From the NCBI GenBank assembly GCA_012744475.1, contig JAAYBV010000097.1, positions 108,717-172,716 on the forward strand: a DNA stretch of 64,000 bases, in the 5' to 3' direction. A program made the translations under genes and the position numbers. The notes beneath the pieces were generated by a model that made no database searches, had not been told where the DNA came from, and saw only the letters and a list, made by a program, of their open reading frames with translations. Within the stretch, counting starts at the first letter, position 1. Each line of letters begins with the position of its first letter. This stretch comes from Phycisphaerae bacterium (GTDB lineage: Bacteria; Planctomycetota; Phycisphaerae; Sedimentisphaerales; Anaerobacaceae). Of this stretch, positions 29,401-37,422 are shown piece by piece.

Positions 29401-30132
29401 CTCGTGAGAAAGACGGTGGTGGCGTCTGCGGACGGCAAGACCGCCGCGGGCTGCGTCCATCCCGGCGGCGAAGTCACCTACGAAATCTGCATCGAGAACA
29501 CGCAGAACGTCGTCGTTACCGGTGTGTTCGTGGTCGACCACCTCCCCGACGGCGTGACATTCGTCCGAGCCGAAGGCGACGATGGGGCCGGATACTACGA
29601 CCCGCCGTCTCACACGTTCACCTGGGCGTACCCGGTGCTGCGGCCCGGGGCGGTACAGTGCGTGAGGTTGACGGTCCGGCTGAACTACGACCTCGCACCC
29701 GGCCAGATCGTGGTCAACTCCGTGACTCTCGACGCCGCTCAGACGCCGGTCGTGAATGCCAGCGTGGAAGTCTGCGTGGGTGACGCGCCGTTGGCCGCTG
29801 CGTTGACGTTCAGCCCGCTGATCCTCGGCCGCACCGGCTACAACCCCTCGGACCAGCTCACCGCCCTGCTCGAGTTCCCGGCCGAGATCAAGGAAAGCGA
29901 CATCAGTCTGGCAACCCTGTCGCTCGATCCCGGCGGCATCGCCGCCAGCTCGCGATCCATGACGGTGGTCAAAGGAAAAGTGCAGGTGCGCGCCACATTC
30001 GATCTGATCGAGGTCCTCGATGCCATCCCGGACAACGGAATCACGACCTTGTACGTAGGCGGCAAGTTGCAGTCCGGACTCCCGTTCGTCGGACAAGGGA
30101 CGGTGCTCGTGGTTGCCGAGAGGCCATTCTGA
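26428..30132 (+). CDS. Large exported protein: beta-propeller plus six DUF11 repeats
   Basis: The 1234-residue protein has an N-terminal signal (about residues 8-35). A YncE-like beta-propeller follows (about 40-310; DLLYTVDRGTDKLYVY, GLLYTASGNRTVRVYE). Then six DUF11-type beta-sandwich repeats of about 125-135 residues (about 320-1115) each carry a version of DxLPxxVTFV and YDxxxHTYxW, and a distinct C-terminal domain of about 110 residues ends the protein. DUF11 repeats build elongated cell-surface stalks. AGGAG supports the ATG at 26428. A strong promoter and leader hairpin lie upstream, and an outer-membrane barrel gene follows 93 bp downstream, so the stalk may be displayed at the surface. 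Confidence 0.85.
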   Translation: MRSERRRATVHRYSVFLGYLFLVMAAAGPTMVQARSAYVIAEITNSAEPLPVLAYDIGLDGSLTFQARQTIPFRAGGAVGMAIDWESGYIFVTYEFSDTLEILDARTMVDVGNASAPGAEDLAGIVYDETKDLLYTVDRGTDKLYVYTWDAGTGKLHLSPGAPFTLEGSTAYGIDLDEARGLLYTASGNRTVRVYETSTWSPVRTIELDRSAISIALDFYNELIYTGAGYFGDTSLNQYDMVTGQSKAVPVDEKAGVMGIAVDPVSNLVYVTTGLSNLSGGDDLLCYDSNLVLVSSILDIGNPTDIVIPARDIGYNPLGFAKSIATDIEPEEGEEIYVNLGETITYQLTFANLSLIREVSIVDTLPSEVTFVDADSDGVTGHYDAATHTYSWLLPSVEAGSQTCLELRASVNPQVPVGTRVRNRATIRTRVIPPTSVSVDALVRGSEWKSLMLSKVVAGGVQRQDGIAYANAGETVSYTISFSNETNDYPVTKVSVVDALPREVTFVGAESTSGTASYDPVNHTCTCSYASLAPGATGYITLTAQIHEDVPAGTILTNTAVLTTEETEPTTATADITIRQSELLPLVLTKTITAGGTEPKEDGVRYVEVGEHITFRICCENRDNAVPVEDITLVDFLPAQLLFISAEGDGQFGRYDAQSHTYVWSIASLAAGESLCLEIVTQVRAGTPAGTTIVNRATVDNDQIEATTDKIEVTVRPVDRVLNVTKRISAGATTDDGKTLYVGIGTEITYEIGFDSNGSSHRVEGLSLVDVLPPEVTFVAADGDGVYGAYDRDKHIYTWSYPSLLPDSAARVTITVNVREETTPGTVVENSVTIDSDDADPQTARVTAVAGQAKPKPLELTKTVTGGVQGMDDQGTMYVAAGQEIAYKVCVRNDNRQSASSVVVVDTLPTEVTFVSAGGDGDFGSYDRVNHTYTWRYDILGPGETICVDLVVRVNDDARPGSTITNHVRAECNEVAPADIDTLVVVELEPPLVRKTVVASADGKTAAGCVHPGGEVTYEICIENTQNVVVTGVFVVDHLPDGVTFVRAEGDDGAGYYDPPSHTFTWAYPVLRPGAVQCVRLTVRLNYDLAPGQIVVNSVTLDAAQTPVVNASVEVCVGDAPLAAALTFSPLILGRTGYNPSDQLTALLEFPAEIKESDISLATLSLDPGGIAASSRSMTVVKGKVQVRATFDLIEVLDAIPDNGITTLYVGGKLQSGLPFVGQGTVLVVAERPF

Positions 30133-30134
30133 AG

Positions 30135-30210
30135 TTTGAAGTCTCAAGTTTGAAGTACGGCGAAGCATCACACTTCAAACGTCACACTTCACACTGAAAA
30201 CTTGAAACTG
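30135..30210. repeat. Inverted repeat of AGTTTGAAGT words
   Basis: AAGTTTGAAGT words on the left and ACTTCAAAC / AACTTGAAACT words on the right form an imperfect inverted repeat between the DUF11 gene and the barrel gene. It resembles in style, but not in sequence, the ATCCG-word repeats elsewhere in the window. An AAGGAG for the next gene follows directly. Confidence 0.5.
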
Positions 30211-30225
30211 AATAAGGAGCTTTGA

Positions 30226-31104
30226 ATGAAACCGAGAACGACATTCGTCAGCCTCTGCATCTGCCTGGCCGTCGCTGTTCCGTCGGCCCTGGCGGGCGCC
30301 CCGATGGGACCGACGCTGCCTGTCATGGAGAAGGGACAATGGGCCTTCGGCATCGAGTATGCATATGAGAAGATCGACGCCGAAGCCGACGGAAGCTGCA
30401 CGGAGAGCATCGTCGGCGGACTGTCCGAGAAGTATCACCAGGAATTCATGATCGACGGTATGAAGACCAACATGCTGTTCGGGCGCATCGAATACGCCCT
30501 GTGCCGGGACTGGGATGTATTCGTCCGTCTGGGCGCGTCCGATGCCGATGCAGACATCAAGGCATCCGGCCCCGGCGTGGTCCTTGGAGGCCAGGGCGGC
30601 AAAGTGGGCTTCGACGGCAGCTTCGGGTTCGGCGCCGGCGTGGGCACCCGCGCAACGCTCTACCGATGCGGACCCTGGCGTGTCGACGGCCTGGCCCAGG
30701 TGACGTGGCTGGACCCGGACGACAGCGATTTCCGGATCACCAATCCCGAGAACCCGGGCGAAATCGCTGCCGGCACCGCGAAGCTCGACTACCTTCAAAC
30801 CCAGATCGGCCTGACCGCTGTCTATCGAGGCGACGCCTGGAGCGTCTGGGCGGGTCCCTTCCTCCAGATCATTGACGGCGACCTCGACATGAACGCGCGG
30901 TTCCTCTTCGACGGCGTGACGCAAGGTCGGATCCGTTGCTCCGGCGACGTCGAGGAAGACTCGCAATTCGGCCTGAGCCTCGGCGCCAATTGCGAGGTGA
31001 ACAAGAACTTCCTCGCCTGGATCGAAGGCCAGTTCACGGGTGATTCATGGCTGGTGGGCATCGGCGGAATGATCCGCCCCGACCAGCTTTTCGGCGAGTG
31101 GTAA
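30226..31104 (+). CDS. Predicted outer-membrane beta-barrel protein
   Basis: The 292-residue protein has a clear signal peptide (about residues 1-23, PSALAGAP). It then shows alternating hydrophobic/aromatic strands typical of an outer-membrane barrel (for example WAFGIEYAYEKID, GFDGSFGFGAGVGTRATLY, WSVWAGPFLQIID, FLAWIEGQFTGDSWLVGIGG), ending with an aromatic C-terminal residue (FGEW). AAGGAG precedes the ATG. It follows the DUF11 protein gene and may be cotranscribed. Transported substrate or partner is unknown. Confidence 0.75.
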   Translation: MKPRTTFVSLCICLAVAVPSALAGAPMGPTLPVMEKGQWAFGIEYAYEKIDAEADGSCTESIVGGLSEKYHQEFMIDGMKTNMLFGRIEYALCRDWDVFVRLGASDADADIKASGPGVVLGGQGGKVGFDGSFGFGAGVGTRATLYRCGPWRVDGLAQVTWLDPDDSDFRITNPENPGEIAAGTAKLDYLQTQIGLTAVYRGDAWSVWAGPFLQIIDGDLDMNARFLFDGVTQGRIRCSGDVEEDSQFGLSLGANCEVNKNFLAWIEGQFTGDSWLVGIGGMIRPDQLFGEW

Positions 31105-31109
31105 GAGCT

Positions 31110-31162
31110 CGTAGTGTGCCCGTGAGGGCATAGGGTGGAATAGCGTCTTACGACGCCACTAC
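31110..31162. repeat. Paired short hairpins between convergent genes
   Basis: An outer GTAGTG...CACTAC pair encloses GCCC-GTGA-GGGC and GCGTC-TTAC-GACGC stems. It lies in the 57 bp between the barrel gene (+) and the second pseudopilin gene (-), so it could act as a bidirectional terminator, although no T tract follows. Confidence 0.45.
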
Positions 31163-32070
31163 TAACGGTCGTCCTTGAACCTCTTCATCCACTGCGGCCA
31201 GTCGCCGGGCCGCACGCCGCCGGCCTTCGTCCAGGGTCCGGCCGTGTCGTACTCTCGATGCCACTTCAGCGTCCATAGCTGTTTGAGCCCCACCTTGCGG
31301 ACCGACCAGTCCATGAACACCGCGTGGATTCCGCCCTTGTGCCGGTCCATGCAGACGTTGCTGCTCTCATACAAGAGCGGATCGGCATCCTCCTCCGGCG
31401 GCGGCCCGTCCAGCGTCCCGCTGTAGACCGAACGACAGCAATCGAAGACGAGCGGCGCGTTGGCAGCCTCCTTCACGTCGGGCGTGGTCCAGCAAGCGGA
31501 ATTGGGCCTGGCTTCGTCCGGCTGCCGGCCGAGGCCCACCCAACTGTTGACGCCGTAGCTGCCCAGGAATTCCCGCTCCACCTCGCCCCAGCCCCCTTCC
31601 GGGAGGCGTTCGGCCCCCCGCATACCCCGCCAGGCCCGGAACCTGGCGCCTGTCATGCCGTCGGACGACGGCGTCCTGGCCATCGGGCACAACCAGATGT
31701 CCCGGTAGTTGCCGAACTGGGTGAGGAAGATATACCACCAGCTCTTGACCCAGACGGTGGCCGGCTCCGGCTTGGCCCAGCGGTCCACAAACGTCAGCTC
31801 GTTGAAGAACTTCCCATCGTTGGCCGTCACGTAGGTATTGAGCAGGATGCCCCATTGCCGCAGGTTGGACTGGCAGGTCATAGCCGCCGCCTGCTTGCGA
31901 GCGCGGTGCGTCATCGGCAGCAGGATCGCCAGCAGCAGCGCCAGAATCGCAATCACCACCAGCAGCTCGGTCAGCGTGAACCCCCGGCGCTCGCCTTGCC
32001 ATGGCTCTGTCCGCAGGGGCGTCCCGGCGCGCCGGGATGCCCCTACTGGTGATGTGCGTCCGGTGCTCAT
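31162..32070 (-). CDS. Second pseudopilin-like protein (H-X9-DG type)
   Basis: The 302-residue protein has a prepilin motif GERRG-FTLTELLVVIAILA (cleavage after Gly30) followed by a hydrophobic helix, and C-terminal GGIHAVFMDWSVRKVGLKQLW, matching the pseudopilin at 11563-12369. The leader of 30 residues is long because it is encoded partly by a 28-bp palindromic repeat (32016-32043), giving VGASRRAGTP. The real start may therefore lie further in, but no better ATG is available. It has no secretion ATPase next to it. Confidence 0.82.
   Translation of the reverse strand: MSTGRTSPVGASRRAGTPLRTEPWQGERRGFTLTELLVVIAILALLLAILLPMTHRARKQAAAMTCQSNLRQWGILLNTYVTANDGKFFNELTFVDRWAKPEPATVWVKSWWYIFLTQFGNYRDIWLCPMARTPSSDGMTGARFRAWRGMRGAERLPEGGWGEVEREFLGSYGVNSWVGLGRQPDEARPNSACWTTPDVKEAANAPLVFDCCRSVYSGTLDGPPPEEDADPLLYESSNVCMDRHKGGIHAVFMDWSVRKVGLKQLWTLKWHREYDTAGPWTKAGGVRPGDWPQWMKRFKDDR
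32016..32043. repeat. Palindrome inside the pseudopilin leader
   Basis: The 28-bp sequence is palindromic except for one G-T wobble pair; its central 16 bases TCCCGGCGCGCCGGGA recur at 62397-62412 at the end of the nucleosidase gene. It lies within codons 10-18 of the pseudopilin gene. Confidence 0.7.
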
Positions 32071-32152
32071 CGCATGTGTCCGTCCGAAACGCCCCGATCC
32101 TACCGGCGCCCGACCCGACGCGTCAAGGACCCAGCGCCGCCGTCGGCGCGGA

Positions 32153-32238
32153 GGGTGGCAGCCTCAAGGCGCAGTGAAACGGAGCCTTGGGGATGGTCTC
32201 CAGGAAGAAGCCATCCCCAACGCTTGAGGCTGCCACCC
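32153..32238. repeat. Dispersed repeat, core-only copy R5
   Basis: GGGTGGCAGCCTCAAG (32153 on) is mirrored by CTTGAGGCTGCCACCC (ending 32238), with CTTGGGGATGG and CCATCCCCAA inside. This is a double-armed hairpin. The core matches those of copies R1 and R3, but the GTGTCTGTG and TTTTCACACAC flanks are missing. It lies between the divergent pseudopilin and ECF-LRR genes. Confidence 0.7.
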
Positions 32239-32285
32239 GTCGTTCTGGTCGCTCCTGCCGAGAGTATGGTGTTTTTTGAATGGTT

Positions 32286-32316
32286 TTGGCTGGGGCTGCG
32301 TCCTGTCTGGTAGAAT
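32286..32316 (+). promoter_or_regulatory. Possible promoter of the ECF-LRR gene
   Basis: TTGGCT (32286-32291) and TAGAAT (32311-32316) are 19 bases apart. The predicted start lies about 27 bases before the ATG at 32351. Spacing is longer than ideal. Confidence 0.35.
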
Positions 32317-32350
32317 ACACGATGAGATCGCATTGGCGGGAGGCTTCGTC

Positions 32351-35254
32351 ATGGGACCGCAGGAGTCGGCACTGCTGAGACGGTTCGGTACGGGTGGGGA
32401 CGCAGAGGCATTCGCCCAGATGGTGCAGCTCTACGCCGGACTGGTGTATTCGACCTGCTGGCGGGTTCTCAAGGACGAAACCGATGCGGCCGATGCGACC
32501 CAGGAGACCTTCTTCGAATTGACCCGCTGCGCCAATCGCATCACGGGATCGCTGGCCGGCTGGCTCCACAAGGTCGCCACGCAGAAGTCGATCGATCTGC
32601 TTCGCCGTTGCGCCAGCCGCAAGCACCGCGAGGAGGCTTATGCCCGCACGCAGCCGGTCGAGGTGAACTCCTGGCAGGACTTGTCGGGCCACATCGATCA
32701 GGCGTTGGACGAGCTGGATGACGCGACGAGATCACTTCTGCTGGAGCGGTTCGTGCTGGGAAAGAGCACGGTGCTGATCGCCCGTGAGTATGGCACATCC
32801 CAAGCCACCGTTTCGCGGCGGATCAGCGCCGGCCTGACCCAACTGCGCGGCATCCTCCGCCGCAAGGGCCTGCTCGTTGCCGCCGGAGCGCTGGCAACGA
32901 TACTGATGGAAAGCGCCTCGCAGGCGGCTTCCACCACGGCCCTGCACGGGCTGGGCAAGATGGCGATGGTCGGTACGACCGAGGCCGCAGTAACAACAGC
33001 CAAGGTCGGACTGGCCAAGGTTCTCGTCGCAGCCTCTGTTGCCGCCGTCGTGTCGGCGGGGGCGTACATGCATCTCGGACGGTCGGCCTCTCCCGCCGCA
33101 ACGACGCCCGTGCGCGTCAATCCCGTTTCCCCCGCGAGTGGAGACGCACCGCTTCCCGGCCTCGACCACATGGCGATGACCGTCGATCCGGCGGAGAAGG
33201 CCGGGGAGCCAGCGTCCGAACAAATACCGCCGACAGCGGAGAGAAGCTGGACGAGCGAGCCCGGCGTCAACCCGTTCGGCGTCTTGGCAGACCATCGCCC
33301 CTTCGGCGCTGCGATGGGCGGTGCGATTCGACAGTCCGAAGGGACCCGGCCGGACCGCCCGCCGACGCCCGCCCGGACCCTGCGCTTCCCAAACGAGCAG
33401 TCGATTGGTGCGGTGTACCTCCAGGACGAGGACCTCGTGGTGCCCGAAACCGTCAAGGGCTTTCATCCGGGTCATGTCTACGCAGAGATGGAGAACCACA
33501 GTTGCGCTCGAGGCGAGGTTCACATTCCGGCCGGAAAGAGGGTCACTCTGTGCATTCGGGGCATCGGTGTGACGCCGCAACGCTATCTCGCCGCGATCGA
33601 ATCGCTCGGCCCGAATGATCTCTATGGCCTGCAGTTCTTCAGTCTCCAGCCCGTCCATATTGAGGACGATCTGATCGCACCCGTCGCCCGATTGACGGGC
33701 CTGCGACACCTGGGCCTGGCCAGCGTCAGCGTCAGCCCGAAGGGTCTTTCGTCTCTGGCCCAGTTGCCCCATGTCGAGCAGCTCACCACGCCCGAGGGAC
33801 TGACGGACGAAGGAATGGCTCAGATCGCGAAGATGTCGTCGCTGCGAGTCCTCCACGTGGCCCGGGACCGACTGACCGACGAAGGACTGCAGTCGCTGAG
33901 CAAGCTGACCGGTCTGGAGAGCCTGGACCTGTACGGCAATCCCTCCATGACGGACGACGGCCTGCGTGCCCTGATAAATCTGCACGGGCTTCGACACCTG
34001 CGGCTCGGCATGGAGGGACGTTTTACCGACCGGTCGATGACGTACTTGGCCGCCCTGCCTTCCCTGAAGGTGCTCTGGCTCGATACGCACAACGTGACCG
34101 ACGAGGGGCTGCGGCAGCTCTCACAAAGCCGGTCGCTGGAGCGCCTGTGCGTCCACTGGCTGGAGAAGATCACCGGGCGCGGCGTTGAGTGCTTGAGAGC
34201 AATGCCACAATTGAAGGCCCTGGATATCACCAGCGCAGCGTTCACGGAGGCCGATTTGGCCGGCATTACGTCCATGCCGAATCTGGAACATGTGGTCCTG
34301 CCGCACTGCGCCTTCAGCGATGCGGCCATCGGCCAATTGAGCTCGCTCGATCATCTCAGATACCTCTGGGTCAACTGCTCGGACAACTCGCCGTTGACCG
34401 ACAAGTCGCTGCTGGCCGTCAGTCGTATGCAGGAGCTTGAAGAGCTGTACATCGGCGGAACCGAATTCACGAATGAAGGGATCGCCCTGCTGAGGAACCT
34501 CAATCACCTGCGCGCGCTGCACTTGGCGTTCTGGCGCGGACTGGATGATGACACGCTCAAGCTCATGGCCCAGTTCCGCACGTTGCGGGAACTGTCCTGG
34601 AGTTCTTCAGATCGCGTGACGATGTCGGGCCTCGGCGCACTGAACGATCTGGTCGGCCTCGCAAACCTCTCGGTTGACAACGTGCGACAGGACCACAAAG
34701 GGCTGGATTTGTCACGGCTGAAGAATCTCACGAGTCTGAGAATCACCCTGCGGCGCCAGACGAGGAAAGTCGGGGACGGGTTTGTGACAACCAGCGATGT
34801 TTTTCACGACAGCGATCTGGCCTGCTTGAGCGGACTAACAGGCATGGAGACCCTCAGCCTCTGCGGGCGGGGCATCGGAGACGAAGGCATGGCGCATCTG
34901 GCGCCGCTGACCAGGGTGAAATACCTGGACATCGAAGGCAGCGCCGAACTGACCGACGAAGGCCTCAAGGCTCTGGCCGGCATGCACCGGCTCGACTGCC
35001 TTCGCATCTACCAGAGTCGAATCAGCGAACGGGGCCTGGAGGCCCTGTATCCGCTGAAGACGATTCACATTCTTGACATCCGTTCGACGCTGCCGATCGA
35101 CGCCCAAGCCATCGCCCGGCTACGGACGGAACTGCCCCACCTCCAGAGCCTGAACATCGGTCGTCCTGAATCGGCGAACGTGAGGGCGCGAGGGCAGGCC
35201 ATGTCCGAAAGACCGATCCGCCGGCAGGCGGCCGGAAACGCGAGAAGGTGGTAA
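32351..35254 (+). CDS. ECF sigma factor fused to membrane segment and leucine-rich repeats
   Basis: The 967-residue protein opens with sigma region 2 (about residues 15-85; YSTCWRVLKDETDAADATQE) and region 4 (about 110-165; GTSQATVSRRISAGLTQLR). One or two hydrophobic segments follow (about 170-190 and 220-245), then a Pro/Ala-rich linker and, from about 390 to the end, many LRRs of the LTDEGLQSLSKLTGLESLDL type. GGGAGG supports the ATG at 32351. The architecture implies a membrane-tethered sigma factor whose outer LRR part senses something, as in planctomycete ECF families with large C-terminal extensions. No separate anti-sigma gene is nearby. Whether the sigma part is released by proteolysis is unknown. 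Confidence 0.87.
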   Translation: MGPQESALLRRFGTGGDAEAFAQMVQLYAGLVYSTCWRVLKDETDAADATQETFFELTRCANRITGSLAGWLHKVATQKSIDLLRRCASRKHREEAYARTQPVEVNSWQDLSGHIDQALDELDDATRSLLLERFVLGKSTVLIAREYGTSQATVSRRISAGLTQLRGILRRKGLLVAAGALATILMESASQAASTTALHGLGKMAMVGTTEAAVTTAKVGLAKVLVAASVAAVVSAGAYMHLGRSASPAATTPVRVNPVSPASGDAPLPGLDHMAMTVDPAEKAGEPASEQIPPTAERSWTSEPGVNPFGVLADHRPFGAAMGGAIRQSEGTRPDRPPTPARTLRFPNEQSIGAVYLQDEDLVVPETVKGFHPGHVYAEMENHSCARGEVHIPAGKRVTLCIRGIGVTPQRYLAAIESLGPNDLYGLQFFSLQPVHIEDDLIAPVARLTGLRHLGLASVSVSPKGLSSLAQLPHVEQLTTPEGLTDEGMAQIAKMSSLRVLHVARDRLTDEGLQSLSKLTGLESLDLYGNPSMTDDGLRALINLHGLRHLRLGMEGRFTDRSMTYLAALPSLKVLWLDTHNVTDEGLRQLSQSRSLERLCVHWLEKITGRGVECLRAMPQLKALDITSAAFTEADLAGITSMPNLEHVVLPHCAFSDAAIGQLSSLDHLRYLWVNCSDNSPLTDKSLLAVSRMQELEELYIGGTEFTNEGIALLRNLNHLRALHLAFWRGLDDDTLKLMAQFRTLRELSWSSSDRVTMSGLGALNDLVGLANLSVDNVRQDHKGLDLSRLKNLTSLRITLRRQTRKVGDGFVTTSDVFHDSDLACLSGLTGMETLSLCGRGIGDEGMAHLAPLTRVKYLDIEGSAELTDEGLKALAGMHRLDCLRIYQSRISERGLEALYPLKTIHILDIRSTLPIDAQAIARLRTELPHLQSLNIGRPESANVRARGQAMSERPIRRQAAGNARRW

Positions 35255-35320
35255 TGGCGCACGTGGATTTGCAGCAGGCGGCGTGAGCGAGAAGCGCTTT
35301 GCGGAAGGGAAATGCGAGAT

Positions 35321-35866
35321 ATGGAGCGATTCCGACAGTGGATTCTGCCGGTCCTGGCGGCGGTTCTGATTCTGGGCGCGGCGATGACGGTCCTGTTGCT
35401 TTCGTACCCCTGTACACCAGACTCCCTCTCATTGGCGAGAAAGCCGTTCCGCCAATCCACCGGGGCGAAGCGGGAGTCAGTCCATTCGGTCACGTACCGG
35501 TTTCTCTTCCCGGACGAGGCCCATGCGGCGCCGGGCAAGCTGATGCTGGGCCGGTTCGCCGACGGCCACCTCTGCGAGGGCGCGACCTGGGAGTTTGACA
35601 GTATCGACCAGTGGCATGGCTGGGCTCCGGCTATCTTCGCCAGAGAGAAGCACTGGACCCCCGAGGAGCAGCCCGGCTGGCGAATCAGCCGATGGCTGGT
35701 CGAGAACATCGATTCCGCCTACGACTGCGACCACCTGTTTTGGAGTATCCAGGCGCTGCAATACCTGGACCCGGATAGCTTCGCCAACGAGATCGACATG
35801 ATCGAGCATTCCGGCGGCACGGTGCAAAGTCCTTTTGGTCTCTTTGGTCCCTCAGGTCCTTCTTAG
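35321..35866 (+). CDS. Membrane-anchored protein of unknown function
   Basis: The 181-residue protein has one N-terminal hydrophobic helix (about residues 8-29) and a soluble part with aromatic-rich segments (DQWHGWAPAIFAREKHW, PGWRISRWLVENID). No family is recognised. The last 13 or so residues (SPFGLFGPSGPS) are encoded by an intergenic inverted repeat, so the ancestral stop was probably earlier. ATG 35321 is used because AAGGGA is better spaced there than for the ATG at 35312. It follows the ECF-LRR gene in the same direction by about 65 bp. Confidence 0.55.
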   Translation: MERFRQWILPVLAAVLILGAAMTVLLLSYPCTPDSLSLARKPFRQSTGAKRESVHSVTYRFLFPDEAHAAPGKLMLGRFADGHLCEGATWEFDSIDQWHGWAPAIFAREKHWTPEEQPGWRISRWLVENIDSAYDCDHLFWSIQALQYLDPDSFANEIDMIEHSGGTVQSPFGLFGPSGPS

Positions 35867-35900
35867 GCCAAGAGAACCAAAGGGATCTGAGGAACCCAAG
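35832..35900. repeat. Imperfect inverted repeat of TTTGGTCTC / AGGTCC words
   Basis: TTTTGGTCTCTTTGG on the left pairs imperfectly with CCAAGAGAACCAAAGG on the right, and CTCAGGTCC / GGATCTGAGG words lie alongside. It overlaps the 3' end of the gene at 35321-35866. A related hairpin with AGGTCC arms is at 37668-37696. Confidence 0.5.
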
Positions 35901-36088
35901 AGAGGTTGCCGGGTACCTATAGGCGCCCGACACCGCGAACGACACCACGTCTGGCTTGACCGGCCGGGACGGAAGAGGTAGCATGGTGCTGCGGACCGGC
36001 AGAACGTGAATGGATCGCACCGCACTGGTGCACACGACGTAGCAGATAGAGTCGGCGCCAAATGTCAATCTCTGCACGGAGGTCTGTT

Positions 36089-36685
36089 ATGGTGTCAAAA
36101 ACACTCTTGCCGCGTGTGGGTCTTGGATTGTGGCTGGTCGCCATGCTGGCCGACGGGACCGTCTGGGCACAGAATCACTACTACGGGCCCGGCGTGATCG
36201 TGATTCACCGGTATCGGCCGGGGGGATGGCTGTACTACGGTCCGAACACCTACACGTATGTCCAGACCAACCCCTATGTATATGGACCGTTGGTCAGTAC
36301 GCGTTCACGGCCATCCTACCGCCAGCCCATTCAGATGCCGATCCCGACCGATGTCGGCACTGGAGCCGCGGCGCCCAACCCGTACCAGGAGTATTACAGC
36401 CCGCACATCCCGCGCTATTACAGGCAACAGGATCAGGCCGCGCAGACCGAAACCCCGCTCGCACCCGCTCCCCAGAGCGACCCGGCGCCAAGTCCGGCGA
36501 TCCGCGAACTGACGCCGGCAGCAGGCGAATCCGAGACTGTCGTACCAGGCAGCGCAGCGGAATCCCCTCCGGCCCCACCCGAACAGGTCAAGCCGGCAGG
36601 AGAGGATCAGCTCCAACCAAGCCCGCCGACGCCCAGCGAGCGAACCCGGAAACCCGCGCGTCGAAAGCCGATCCGCTACCGCTGA
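36089..36685 (+). CDS. Exported Tyr/Pro-rich protein
   Basis: The 198-residue product is not recognised. A signal peptide (about residues 1-28, ending TVWAQ) is followed by a Tyr/Gly-rich region (HYYGPGVIVIHRYRPGG, YVYGPL) and a Pro/Ala/Glu-rich low-complexity tail ending in a basic RKPARRKPIRYR. GGAGG precedes the ATG at 36089. Such composition suggests a cell-wall or surface-associated protein with a disordered tail. No operon partner is evident. Confidence 0.62.
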   Translation: MVSKTLLPRVGLGLWLVAMLADGTVWAQNHYYGPGVIVIHRYRPGGWLYYGPNTYTYVQTNPYVYGPLVSTRSRPSYRQPIQMPIPTDVGTGAAAPNPYQEYYSPHIPRYYRQQDQAAQTETPLAPAPQSDPAPSPAIRELTPAAGESETVVPGSAAESPPAPPEQVKPAGEDQLQPSPPTPSERTRKPARRKPIRYR

Positions 36686-36711
36686 AGACCGCCTGGGGCC
36701 CAGATTTCGGA

Positions 36712-36778
36712 TGGCGGATTCGCAGCCAGAAGCCAATCCGAAGTCCGCAGTCTGCAATCCCCAATCCGCAATCAGGGA
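36712..36778. repeat. ATCCG-word repeat
   Basis: Words ATTTCGGATGGCGGATT on the left and CAATCCGAAGTCC, AATCCGCAATC on the right form an imperfect inverted repeat, in the same style as 703-846 and 61166-61205. It lies directly upstream of the promoter element at 36827. Confidence 0.5.
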
Positions 36779-36826
36779 TCGGGTGGCTGGGTGAGAAAAG
36801 TCCGTGCAGGTGTTGTCGTCGTGACG

Positions 36827-36832
36827 TATAAT
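36827..36832 (+). promoter_or_regulatory. Consensus -10 box very close to a start codon
   Basis: A perfect TATAAT lies eight bases before the ATG at 36841. Transcription from it would start at or within a few bases of the start codon, implying a leaderless or nearly leaderless mRNA. No -35 match at 16-18 bp is seen. Confidence 0.4.
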
Positions 36833-36840
36833 CGCGGCTT

Positions 36841-37422
36841 ATGAAACTGCCAGAACTTGAGAGACCCGAGAGGTACACAGGGCTGTACATCTTCGATTTC
36901 GGCGACCAGGCCGGAGTCGGGTTCACAGCCGAGGAAGTGGCGGAGCTGCTCGAAAGCGAACGCTACCGCGAGGGAAAAGTCTACAAGATCCACCGGGCTT
37001 ACCCGGACGGCCGGCTGGAAATCAGGGGTGTTCCCGCCCAGACCTTCCAGTTGGAGTCGGGAATGCTGTTCTACTCGGCGAAACGCCAGCAGGCCCAGGA
37101 CGACTTCAAGCGTCTGATCGCTGCGGCGGTTGTCGCACAGCCCCCCTGCCGGGCGAAGGTGCACCTGGTCCGGTACGCCGACGACAGATTCGCAGTGGCC
37201 CTGATCTATCCGGCGGAATACGAAGAGGAGGTCAGCTCCTGGTTGCTGGCCCACGCCTATCGGACCGCGGGCGCCGCCGAGGCGGGAACCGGGGCCGTCG
37301 AGCGGTACTATCGTGACGCGCCGGAGATCCTCGAACGCCACCAGCTCTTCGGTGCCGGCGAGGCTGTCAGCCGCACCGGCGATGAGCTGCTGGTTTCGCT
37401 GAAGCGGGCCGTGCAGAGGTAA
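36841..37422 (+). CDS. Conserved-looking cytoplasmic protein of unknown function
   Basis: The 193-residue acidic/basic mixed protein is not recognised and has no signal peptide or membrane helix. It begins MKLPELERPERYTGLYIFDFG and shows regular alternation of helices and strands (VGFTAEEVAELLESERY, VYKIHRAYPDGRLEIRGVP). Codon use fits the neighbours. No ribosome site precedes the ATG, consistent with leaderless expression from the TATAAT at 36827. Confidence 0.68.
   Translation: MKLPELERPERYTGLYIFDFGDQAGVGFTAEEVAELLESERYREGKVYKIHRAYPDGRLEIRGVPAQTFQLESGMLFYSAKRQQAQDDFKRLIAAAVVAQPPCRAKVHLVRYADDRFAVALIYPAEYEEEVSSWLLAHAYRTAGAAEAGTGAVERYYRDAPEILERHQLFGAGEAVSRTGDELLVSLKRAVQR

Noticed and set aside
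27277..30171. 964-codon minus-strand open frame opposite the DUF11 gene
   Set aside because: Antisense of a repetitive gene; no ribosome site or recognisable domain.
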